Shown in pieces: positions 38,867 through 51,500 of a stretch of DNA of 64,000 nucleotides. The stretch's first letter is position 1; each line of letters opens with the position of its first letter. Origin of the DNA: Pararge aegeria. Taxonomy: Eukaryota > Arthropoda > Insecta > Lepidoptera > Nymphalidae. The DNA lies in assembly GCF_905163445.1 (NCBI RefSeq), contig NC_053205.1, positions 1,364,001 to 1,428,000 of the forward strand, in the 5' to 3' direction. A program made the position numbers and the translations under genes. The notes beneath the pieces are model-generated. The model was not told the origin of the DNA. It searched no databases and was given only the letters and a program-made list of their open reading frames with translations.

Positions 38867-39130
38867 GCTGTAGTCCGCCACGCTGCCCCAGTGCGGTTTG
38901 GTGGACTTCACACGCCTTTGAGAACTTTATGGAGAACTCTCTGGCATGCAGGTTTCATCAAGATGTTTTCCTTCAACGTTGTAACTGATATTTCATTGCA
39001 TAATTTTTTCTTTTTTTAATTGACTGCAATCTCACCTGATGGGTTACCCTGTTAGGCGTATGACAGTTATTTTATTATTTTATTTCTACGCGACATCGTA
39101 CCTTAACGTTAAAGCATAGCTCTCTCCTTA
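38867..39130 (-). mobile_element. SINE-C fragment, then SINE-B fragment
   Basis: 38867-39000: GTAGTCCGCCACGCTGCCC … GATGTTTTCCTTCAACG. 39020-39110: GACTGCAATCTCACCTGATG … GTATGACAGTTATTTTATTA, a shortened SINE-B. Confidence 0.6.
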
Positions 39131-39149
39131 TCAGTAGAAGTACAAATTT

Positions 39150-39410
39150 GACGGCCGACTGGCGCAGTGGGCAGCGACCCTGCTTTCTGAGTCCAAGGCC
39201 GTGGGTTCGATTCCCACTACTGGAAAATGTTTGTGTGATGAGCATGAATGTTTTTCAGCGTTTGGGTGTTTACATATATTCTAAATATTTATGTGTGTTA
39301 TTCAAAAAAATATTCATCAGACATCTTAGTACCCATAACATAAGCTACGCTTACTTTGGGGCCAGATGGCAATGTGTGTGCTGTCGTAGTATCTTGATTA
39401 TTAATATTTA
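39150..39410 (+). mobile_element. SINE-A copy
   Basis: Complete head (GACTGGCGCAGTGGGC; GTGGGTTCGATTCCCAC) and body (CATAAGCTACGCTTACTTTG). Confidence 0.9.
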
Positions 39411-39419
39411 AATCAGAAA

Positions 39420-39515
39420 CTTGGCAGAAAATGCAAAAATCATCCTGCTTTAGGAGTGATATTTTTATTTGGGTAGGCAGTGTTTCTACGCCTGTATGAG
39501 GTGCACGCCACTGCT
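39420..39515. mobile_element. hAT-type CAGTGGCG MITE fragment at the Su(fu) 3' side
   Basis: Right terminus GTGCACGCCACTG at 39500-39512; left end lost. On the minus strand it supplies an AATAAA (39464-39469), about 125 nt beyond the Su(fu) stop. Confidence 0.65.
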
Positions 39516-39593
39516 CCTTATATACTTTGCGTCTTTGAGATTATAATTATTCCTCTAAATCCGGTAAAAGTGATAATTTAAATACTATTCTCT

Positions 39594-42500
39594 TCAGTAC
39601 AATATCTCCATATCGTGCAAAATAGAAAGTGTCAGTCTGTGTGTTGGCCAGCTGTACACGAGTGGGAGGGAGGGCCGCGGAGACTTCTCCGCCTCCCCTT
39701 CGCTCTCCGAGTCGCTATCCGCCAGACGGGAGAGATCGGAGAGTTGTTTTGACATTTCTTGCGCTAAATCCGGCGGTATTAGAATCTGAAAATTAAAATA
39801 GTGGTTTTTATAACACGAGAAGTTATGTTATTTATTTATTTATTTAATGGACAATCAAACAACAAAAAGGTTACCACAACAACTCTTATAAAACTAAACA
39901 AAAAATGAAAAAACTTATTAATGTAATATTGTAGACCAACTTACAATTTACCAAAGAGTTGTGATATAAATGTTTGTTACCTGTAACCAGTCACCCCTGG
40001 TGGCGTAGGGCTTCTGTTCAGTGACTAGGGCTCCGGCCACGCTGGGGGGGAGTATGGTGACGGCGCGCGGACCTTGGCGCCACGTGAAGTGGCGATCATG
40101 CAGCACCCGCCCGCTGTAACAACAAATAAATAAATAATAAATAAACAAATAAATAAATAAACAAATAAATATGTGATGGTACAGGACCAAAAAAAATAAT
40201 GTTTTTTTTTTTAAGTTAATAATTTATTTAATTATGCATAACATGCAGTCTGATATCCTCGTGTTTTCCTTATCCTAACGTAACCTGACAGAGATCGCTA
40301 CTAGGCGATAACCCGCCTTTGGTTTACTGCTTCTGTGTGGATTTTTTCATTCTTCTTCCGTTTTTTTCTTTTAACTTGTAGTGTGCAAATTAAGGGAATA
40401 ACAAAATAATTAGGTATTTTGAATTAATAAATATGTAAAAGAGTTAATAACATAACAGTGTGAACAAGACGTTAAGAAAAAAAGAAAACTTAAGCCAAAT
40501 CGATCTAAAACAATCAAATAAAAATGTATTCGTCGCAGCATGTGAAAATGCTAATATTTGTGTGTGCGTGCGTGCGTATGTGTGTCTGTGTGTGTGCGCG
40601 CGTGTACTCGTGCGAGCCTAACGCACTAGCGTGTTTACTACTAATAAGTTCTGTTAATCCATGTTACATAATGACGACCGGGACGGCGCAGCGATTTTAA
40701 ATGGATGGTCCCGGCTTCGACGCCCGGCCGAACCTATTTGAGAATTTATAATTTCTGAACTTTCTCTGGTCCAGTCTGATGGAACCCTTTGGCCGTGGCT
40801 AGTAACCACCCTACCGACAAGGACGTGCCGCTAAGCGATTTAGCGTTCCGGTACGGTGTCGCTCAGAAACCGATTAGTGGTATACTATCATACTCCCTAA
40901 CAGGTTAGCAAGCTACCATCTTAGATTTCATCAGTTACCCAGATAAGTCAAAGGCTGACTTGTGGTGATATAAAAAAAATACACACTCGATGGCTAGTGG
41001 CCACAGGCTCGCACCCTCCGCGTTCAACATCAGATGCACTCCTTCCAGATACTCCACATCGTCTTCACCACGCCAAGAACCCTGGGAAAAAAACAATATT
41101 TATTAACATTATTTATATATAAAAAAAAATTACGGCCGATTGGCGCAGTGGGCAGCGACCCTGCTTTCCGAGACCAAGGCCGTGGGTTCGATTCCACAAC
41201 TGGAAAATGTTTGTTTTATGAACATGAATGTTTTTCAGCGTCTGGGTGTTTATCTGTATATTATTCAAACTTCCAGACTTTCAATAAAGCGTACATTATT
41301 CTACTAGTCAAGCCCTTTCATTTGATACAGTTATTTTTCTTTGAAACAAGTTATTTTTCCGTATGCGTTTGTGTGTGAAAAACACTATAGTAGCAGGGCC
41401 GTAATTTATTTTTACGTTATTTTTATTATGTATTATAGACTGAAGGTTTTGGCATGTCGCAAACGTCTGTGAGCACACAGGGTACGATATCAAATACAAC
41501 GCTGCCCTGGTCGCCGTGCACGCCTTTACTGGTTTCACCCGAGTACGCGCGCGAATTAAATTCGTCCGCTAACTTTGTGTTGTGTAAGTGTCGTATGTCA
41601 GATAGTATGAATGTAATGTGTGCATATGTATGTGTATATAAATATTGTGTGTAAATTGTTAATATGAGTGTTTGTATATATGTATACAATAAACTTAAAT
41701 ATGAAAATGTGTAAAATAAACTTAAATATATTTATATGGTGAAATGTACTATGTAGCCCACGGTTCTATTATTTCCGTCATCTTTTTTAAATCTACACAA
41801 AAAAATCAATAGTGGTACGTCACTTGTGTACGCAAAAACAAAACAAAATTAAACGTAAGATTACGTATTGTAAACAGTACCATCAATCGAAGTACAATAA
41901 TCGCATGTGTCAAAAATAACCTTAATTCACGAACTTCATTTGCTTGTAACTCTGAAATCCGGCGAACTAGACTTTTAATGTTTTTGGTAAAGTGTTGTAA
42001 TTATTAAACCCTTCAAAATGAGATAGATTCCATGAAGGCACCTTATAAGTACCTACAATTATTATTTAACTCTTTATTTGTACACCACAATGAAGTTAGG
42101 AAAATAAAAAAACAAAAGAAATACAAAGACAGAAGTAGAATACAAAAAGCGGCCTTATGGCTAAGTAGCGATCTCTGCCAGGCAACCTTTGGATTAGGAC
42201 AAGATGAGAGAGAGCGGACAGGTGGTGTAAAATTATTATAAACGTACATTCAAATAGCTAAATACAAATACATAAACAAAATTGCACAAATAAGAAAAAT
42301 ATAATAAATAAATATAAAATAATAAACTAATATATACTCAATCATACACATATATGAACATATAGATAATAAAAATAAACATAATCAAGGTATAATAAAT
42401 GTCCTATGTGAAAATCTCCTTTCTATTTTCATGCATAACTACGTCATTTAGTGACAGATTTGCATAATATTTTTTTTCGATCGCAAAGAGTTTATTCTTA

Positions 42501-45500
42501 AAAGTGTTGTTCAAAAAAGTGGCTTCTAAAACAAAGTATGTTATACTGTATTCTGATCCGCCGGCACCACACGGGTCAAATAACACTAAAAATAATATAA
42601 CTTCTTTCTAATATCATAAATGTGAAAGTGTGGATGTTTGTTACTCAATCACGCAAAAACGGCTGAACGGATTCGGATGGCATTTGGCATGCGTGTAGCC
42701 TTTGACATGGAATAGAACACAGGCTACCCTTTACATACCCGGGATATAAGCGAGTTCCCGCGGGAACTAAAGAGCCTTAATCCACGCGAACGAAGTCGCG
42801 GGAGTCAGCTAGTAACTTGTATTACCTGCATCATTTCGGGCAGTTGCGGCAATGCGCGTTCTATGCTCGACATCTCGAAACTGTCTGTAGACATGTTGTG
42901 ACCTGTTGAAAATATTAACTCAATTAACAAAAAAAAAATCACGTATCCGGCTCGAAGGACCATATTTTTGATTCCACTACAAGATAACCCATCCATGGCT
43001 GCAATGTTATCTGATGGTATTTTTTTTTTTGTTTTTATAGTAATACCAATAGAACAATGGGGTCAAGGCCATTCGTTAAGTCAAAGTCAAAGTCAAAAAT
43101 ATCTTTATTCAAGTAGGCCCACAGGTGGCACTTTTGATGCGTACATAAGAATTACACGGTAGTGAGATGATGGCGATAACCACATTCGTAAACTTAAAAC
43201 TAAAGCTACGAGGGTTCCAAACGCGTCCTGGTCTAAGAAGAAGCCCACAACAAACTTAGCCGGGTGTTTTTTTTTTTTGTTATAAGTTTATGACTGCAAT
43301 CTCACCTGGTGGTAAGTGATGATGCAGTCTAAGATCGTACCGGGCTAACCTGTTTGGAAATACGGAAGTAACTCATACCTAATCGGTTCCTACTTCCTAC
43401 GCGTCATCGTGCCGGAACGCTGAATCGCTTAGCGGCACTTCTTTGTCGCTAGGGTGGTAACCAGCCACGCCCGAAGCCTCCCACCAGACAACTTAACAAC
43501 TCTACCTTCAGTGCCTCTATCGCTCATGCTGCTGAGACCTCGCTGCAGAGTCTCTTTGATTTGTCTCTCCACGCTCGGCGACATCGAGCTGGATTGATCC
43601 GGGTTCTGTAAAAGACAATAATTTTATTTATTTATTTATTTTTATTTATTTATTTATTATTACATATTTATTTAACCTCCTTGAATCCATTTCGGTAAAA
43701 CTTCAGCGTCTTGTTTGGCAGTACAGTGTAATCTCACTTATCCGGCACTATTAAAAACCGGAACGTGCCGGATTATTGGAATGTTCGGATTACTGGGTTA
43801 TACTGAAAAAGTCATCGGTAATAAATAAAATAAATCATTTCTTAGAGAGAATAAATGTATGTAATCCGTTTATTTGACATTTTTAACTATAAACTAGTCA
43901 CACTTGAAAGAAACAATACGTTAGCACGTTAGATAAGTTTTGAGGTTAGACCGCTAGTCGATGACGCTGCGACCAAAGCGCACAGGTATAGAGGGGAAAG
44001 GGAGGCGTGGGCGGAGGGTGCCGGATTATTGGACGTGCCGATCTATCGAAGTGCCGGATTAGTGAAATTATACTGTATACGTACTCGTGCTCGTTTAATA
44101 TTTTGTTTTCTTAGGTTGTTATATTTTAATAGTTTTTTTTTTTTGCACTGAATTTATTTGTAACTGTATCGTGACAAAACCTGTCAAAGTCTAATTCACA
44201 GTACACTTACGTTGAATTTCATGGTTCTTAGATCTTCTGCTTAAAAAGACCATTTTTTTTTTTTTTTTAATTTATTGTTCAAAATAAAAGTAACAAATAT
44301 TTTTCCAACATAATTATCCATCCCCTTTAGAAACTATGCGTTTATGGTGGGGATGGCATGTTCGCAAGTGTATATCTTAAAAAAAAAGAAAAGAAAGAAA
44401 GAAAGAAAGAAAAAAAAACGAAAAAAAAAAATTCTATTAACGTATTTCAACATAATTTCTATAGGGGACTATGACAAATTATTCATCTTAACTTGAACTA
44501 ATATTTGTGGATATTTAAGTTAAACCAAACAACGTAATAATAATTCTTCCAAGAAAGGGATTTATCTAACGCTTACCCGATTCCAATTATATAAGAGTCT
44601 ACTTATGCGAGAACCTTTCTGAATACGTGCACTTCGCGGTCTGATTTGCTCACAAATCTGAACCAGGATGTATCTGCAGGATACATACAGTGTACAAAGC
44701 AAAGTTTATCTCTATAAGAGATCTCTTCCAGCTACCCCAGGATGTGAGTAAGATGATTTAATTGTGGTATAGTGTAATTTTATATACTTACTGAATGATA
44801 TACATGCGAAAATTAGTTTTTTTGTTTGTTAGTCCTTCCTTAACGCCTTAATTAAGCAACCAATTTCAATGTAGTATCTATTTACTTCAATTATTTAAAC
44901 ATTTAATTAGATAAACTGAAAAGTGCATTTGGATTCACTGTTTAGCTCTATAGCAGAGATTATTTGCGGTGTTTATAAATAAATAATAAATAAATATACT
45001 ACGACAATACACACATTGCCATCTAGCCCCAAAGTAAGCGTAGCTTGTGTTATGGGTACTACGATGACTGATCAATATTTGTGAATAATATCCCTATCCC
45101 TACTAATATTATAAATGCCAATGTAAGTTTGTTTGTTACGCTTTCACGCAAAAACTACTTAACCGATCCACATGAAACTTGGTACACATATTCTTGGAAG
45201 TGAAAATTAAAAAAAAACCCAGACCGGAACAACGCATTGCTGCTTGGCGGCAGAAAAGCATGGCGATAGTACTTCCCCGGACGAGCTATGCCACAAATAG
45301 CTCTATAACTACTAAATCTGTTTGTATACTCATTGGGAGTACCGGCGCGCAAGTAGTTTATGAATAGTTTACCGAAAGTTTCTGCCATCGCACCCTGGCA
45401 GACACACCCGCGAGGTGTGCGGCGCGTCTGGCGGCGGAGCCCATTCGAGCGGAGACCCTCCTTTGCGCTCTGGTCACCAACCATCTGCCGCCGCATCTAT

Positions 45501-48500
45501 AAACAACAGCAATAAAATGTAAACCTTTTGAAGCTATGACCGCCTGGTAGATTTTCTTTGGATTTTTAAATAATATTTGTTATTAAAAATAACATATAAC
45601 ACAACAATATATAAGGGAGTATACTCAGTAATTAATTCAAGGGAAATTGTATATTATTATATATCAAATTACCGAATGAAATCTTTGAGATGTCTCTCAA
45701 TAAGTTCAAAGTTTATATAAAACGTAAGCTTACAGAAAAATCCTATTATAATATTAAGGATTACTTAAACGATAAAAAAACCTTGGTTATGAATTTCTCT
45801 AATATCAAAAGCTAAATATTCATTAATTGACAAAAAAAGAGGAGTGTTTAAATCGGTAGGTCGATGGGTGAGTGGGTGTATTTTTTCTATCATACCTGAG
45901 TGTAAGTGGTAATGCAGGCTTAAAGGCCTGACAGGATTAAAGGTATCGGGGATATTTTATACGTATGTGTGAGTAAGCCTGTTTTGGTGGGTGGGTGATC
46001 AAATGTATTTTTTTGATTAATAGTTTGATCTGTGGGTGAGTGAGTATTATGCTCGGTAGTCGTTTTGTTACATTGTTAAATTTACAAAAGAGCAACTGTA
46101 TTTTTGTCAGTTTCTTCTCAGTAGAAGAGAAAGTGGTAGAATCACTACAAACAGACAGATTTGTCGTTCCAAACGAAGCTTTAAAAATAGGCCTACTTGA
46201 AATAAATAAATTCAGTTCTTCTTAATTCTGTCATCAAGCCGAAATTCATCAAAATCTTTAAATCCATTTGTGACATGAGGCCTGAAATCTTACCGTGAGT
46301 CTTCACTTAACGCCTTGAGGACTTCAAAACCCGAGCCCCTCTGTGCAGCCCGAAGCTCCCGGCTCGTGCAACCAACCATCTGTGAAGTCACAAAAGGTAA
46401 GGTTATAATATAGTTGAGCGGAAGGCACTGGTCGAACCAATTTTGCAAATGTTGAGTAATAATAATCTGTCAAATTACATCAGGTTATCATAATATGTCA
46501 AAGCCAAAGTTAAAGTAAAATATTTCTTTATTCAAATAGGCCCATACATGGCACTTTTGATGCGTACATTACATGTAAAATATGACATAGGAGTGAGTTG
46601 ATGGCGATAAATAAATTCGTCAACTTAGCTACGAGGGTTCCAAACGCGCCCTGGTCTAAGAAGAAGCCCACAACAAACTTAGCCGGTTGTTATTTTTTTT
46701 TCGTTATCACCATCTCACATTGTCATTTAAAAACTATTAAAGAAGCAAGTTAGAGCAACAATTTACACCAAAGCATTTTTATCGTTGCCGTAGTCCTTAA
46801 TACTATAATAGGACTTTTCTATAAGCTTACGTTTATGATTGTCTAAAACTAGCCCTTAGGGTTTTTTTACTTTGGCTCTACAGTCAAAACTCCAAAGCCT
46901 AGGGTCGTGCGAAGGTGATGCCTTGATAACCTATGCGACAGCTTTTATGTCAATATAAAAATGATACATTATAAACCTGTCTATTGTGTTAAAAATTTAG
47001 TTTTTCTGAACAATATTGATTGTTATTACCTATTTCATTTTTGCACAATATGGTATGAGTGTTTAAGATATGAATGTCAATTCATTCCTATTTGATGCAC
47101 GTGGCTCTCTCAGTGGTACTGTTGTTATATCATCACCCTATTGGCCAGTGCGCGTTTGCAACTTGCCTTGCTTTAGGTTTAACGAATGTAGTTATCACCT
47201 GATATCACCTCACAATAATGAAAACATGTATACAAAGTGTAAATGAAAACCGAAATTATATTTCACAGGCTTTAGAGGTACATTATGTACTGTCTCTGAG
47301 ACTTAGTTTTTGAGTAAACCATTGCCATAGTTTACACTAAAATAAATCAGATAGGTACAGTCCTAGCATCAAATGCAAAAGTAAAATCAAATGACTCCTG
47401 ACACTTTAATTTTAATGGGTACGCGTCGCAAAGCGTGGGTACTATGCGCGTGTCGGTCTTTGATCTTCAATAGGGTTGTCATAAGGTTTAAGTTAACGAA
47501 TGTAGTTATCACCTGATATCACCTCACAATAATGAAAACATGTATACAACGTGTAAATGAAAACCGAAATTATATTTCACAGGCTTTAGAGGTACATTAT
47601 GTACGGTTTCTGAGACTTATCTGTGACACCGAAACGCTCATAGTTTTTAAGTAAACCATTGCCATAGTTTACACTAAAACAAATCAGATACAGTCCTAGC
47701 ATCAAATGCAAAAGTAAAATCAAAGCGCAAAGCGTGGGTACTATGCGCGTGTCGGTCTTTGATCTTCAATAGGGTTGTCATAAGTAAACACTTCGAATGT
47801 TTCGAATTACTTTATATGGAAAAATAAATATGCTTCTTTTGGTTAGATATACTTACGCATCCTTCAACATTATTTCGTAATTAGATTTCACGTTGTATGT
47901 CTGTGATATGCTTGGATGAATTAAGAATTTGTGAAGTTTGAATTGCACGTTCACGTGTTTTGTTACCAAGTTGTTGCTTAGCTACACACTCACTTGCAGG
48001 AATGTGACGGTGCCATGCGGCGTATCCGCAGACGCCAGCTGCGGATCGTCCGCAACTAGCAGGTGCCGCACGCGCGACTCCGACCCGTCCAGCGCCGCGT
48101 GCCACGACACGTGGTCACCCGCGCAGAACTTATTGCCTGACAACAAAACCATTAATAACTCCCATACCTAATACACTCGACATAAAAAACCAGCTCTATA
48201 TTATAGATCTTCAATCATCATCATCATCGTCACCATCATATCATACCATTACCAGCCCACGACAGGGCACCACTCTCCTCCCACAATGAGAAGGGTTTAA
48301 GGCCGCAGTCCACAACGCTGGCCCAGTGCAGATTGGTGGACAGATCTTCAATATATTTGTAACAAGCGATGACAACCTCTAGTGGTTAGAGCTTCGAGGG
48401 ACCGAGTTCGATCAAGAGGTATGTGCCGAAGTTTTTTTTAAAATTAAACTACAAGTTAGCCCTAGAATGCAATCCAACCTGGTGGTAGGTGATGATGCAG

Positions 48501-51500
48501 TCTTAGATGGTAGCGGGCTAACCTGTTAGGGTATATGGCAGTTATATTTAACCCAAACCCCTTATCGGTTTCTACAAGACATCATACCGGAACGCTAAAT
48601 CGCTTAGCGGCACGTCTTTGTCGCTAGGGTGGAACGAGCCACGGCGGAAGCCTCCCACCAGACCAGACCAGAGAAAATTCAGAAATAATAAATTCCCCTG
48701 CTGGGAATCGAGCCCGGGAACTCCAACTTAAATCCACAGCGCTCACCGCTGCGCTCAGTGCGGAGGTCGACAAACCGTTTACGTTTTTAGTTGTCAGCAA
48801 TTTCAAATATCACAGCTTTAACTGTGAAAGAAAACATCGTGAGGAAACCTGCAAGCGTTGTTATCGGCGTATGAGTAGGGCGAACTTTAGTAGGTGGGGG
48901 AGTGAGTGTATTTTAGTGGGCGAGGGAGTGAGTGTATTTTAGTGGGTGAGGGAGTAAGTGTATTTCAGTTATTACCGTAAACGTTTCATGTTTAACTATA
49001 AAACACGATTGGGTGAGGTTAGCTTAAATGTGTATATTACGTATGGAGGGTAGAGGTAAGGAGAGTCATCTTATATGGGAGAAAAGTTGAACAAGTGTCC
49101 AGTGTATGCGCTAAATAACAGTTCAAAAATCCTCCACAATGGAGGGGGAATCCACCAGCGGGATGCACAGGGTATGGTATGAATGTAGCAATCGTAGATG
49201 AATTGAAGTATGCCGAGTTAAAAAATTTAATGTCATTATCGACTAAAGTAGTTAATTATTGAGAATTTAAACAACTTACGTTGTACAAAATATTGTGGTA
49301 AATATAACCTTACTTCCTTGTATCTCCATACTTCCTTGTTTATTTTTCAAGCCTACTCTAACAATATTTATATTTGGCGCTTCTTTTAAAAGTTACCCTG
49401 ATGCAAATGTGGCGCCATCCTAATTTAATACATTTTGACGACACTTTTTCATATACATAGATGACTCTCCTTATCTCTACCCTCCATAATATTACGTACC
49501 CTATTAATATACATTTTTCTAGAGGTGATATAACTCATCAGTAGTAAATACCATAGCATATCATATTTCAACAAATAGATAAGAATGCTGTTTCCATGGA
49601 TTGGAGTATTTTAAGGGTGTGTCTTTCTGTGTTTGTATGATTGACTATGTGGGCTTTAACGCATTAGCGGTTAGTGTGTTTAAATGGGTGAACGGCTGTA
49701 TTTTAGGTAGTGGGTGAGTGAATGTATTATGGGTGTAAGGGCGAACTGAACACATTAAGGTGTGTAATTATATAATACGTTTGGGCGAGGTTAAGTGAAA
49801 TGTGCATATTACATCTTCACTTGGGCCCAAGGTCATGCAACTCACCAGTGGTAAATATATATCTTGCAAGTTGTTGCAGCAAGGCGGCAGGCCACAGGGG
49901 AGGTTCCCGCGCCTCACTCGCTAGCCTGAAGGTGAGCTCTAACCCATACCCTGAACATCTCTCTATGGGATCAGGTTCGGGATGCACTCTGCCGTCTCCA
50001 TGAAGGTCTGACAGGCCAAAGCTGCGGACAAGGTTGCATTTTATCATTGATCACTTGAGCCTTACTTGCTGTTTCCTTGATTTATTTTTTTAGTGTGTGA
50101 GATACTTTATTATTATATTCTCATTCACAATACCTTTTATTTTCATTATATGGTGTTATTATATATTTAAAATATAACTGTAACTCATTATATATTTTCA
50201 TATGCTGTGATTACTTTTAATAAAACATTACACTTAAATAGAAAAGCTAAAATTTAAAAAACTGTTGTATTAAAAAGTAAATAATTCTAATAAATAAAAT
50301 TTTAATCTAATAAATCTAATAAACAAAGAGTTATATTTGCATGAGAATTTTTAATACTTTTAGTAATATTGGTAACTATATTAACAAAAGAGTCAAACAA
50401 AGTCAAGTTACATGTGTTTTGTAGGAATATATTTAATTATTTATTTAAAAATAACCTCTTTAACCAATAGACCTCTGTAGTAAGAAAATACAGAAGCCTC
50501 ATTCAGCCATTATTAAAAAATATATATATATATTCTACGACAATACACACATTGCCATCTAGCCCCAAAGTAAGTGTAGCTTGTGTTATGGGTACTAAGA
50601 TGACTGATGAATATTTTTATGAATAATATACAGATAACACCCAGACACTGAAAAACATTCATGTTCATCACACAATCATTTTCCAGTTGTGGGAATCGAA
50701 CCCACAGCCTTGGACTCAGAAAGCAGGGTGGCTGCACACTGCGCCAGTCGGCCGTCAATTTATAATTACTGCATCCGGTGCATTGTGTCCAAAAACAGAC
50801 TTCACACTCGTGAAATCTTGCTATCACACAAACTTTTCCCATTTTCTTCCTTTAACGTTAAACGCTTAGAACATTAGAGGTAAAATAATTACTCACAAAT
50901 GCTAAATTAAGTGAAGTGAGTAACTGCCTGTTCAAGAAACACTTCTGGACTAAGCTAGCTTCTTTTGATATAATATTTTTACGGGGCGAGGTGGGTGTAC
51001 TTCCGTATGAAATATCTTTATGCACCCTCCACCAGTATTTCATAATTTGGTTACACATCTTAGAATAACAGATGAACGTTCATTTGGGAATGATGCATAA
51101 ATCAGCGCTGTATAGAGTTTCTAAGAAACTCAAGTGTTCAATCGACATGTAATAATTAAATGATAATACCTAACATAATGCCAATGCGATGGTATATTTT
51201 CATCAGGCTTCCCAGGGTTCCAGTACATGCTTATGTAGTCCAGGGGGTCTTGACCACCTAGCCTGTAAGTAAGAACAAATTATTTTTTACCTGACAGTGT
51301 TATATAGTTTTTTTTTTTCACTCCTAGTGATCTTTTTGCTTTTATGTATATTATACTAGATGTACCACTACAGGGCATAGGTCTCCCACACATGAGAATG
51401 GTTTCGGCCAAAGCCCACCACGCTGGCCAAGTGCGGATTGGTGGGAATCTTTGTGAACTTACCAATATTTCAACCTTGTTGTAACCTGCAGAGGATTGGG

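Noticed and set aside
41454..41654. 66-codon plus frame MSQTSVSTQGTISNTT…
   Set aside because: Lies in a Su(fu) intron, no recognisable domain, no flanking exon with matching phase; left as unassigned.
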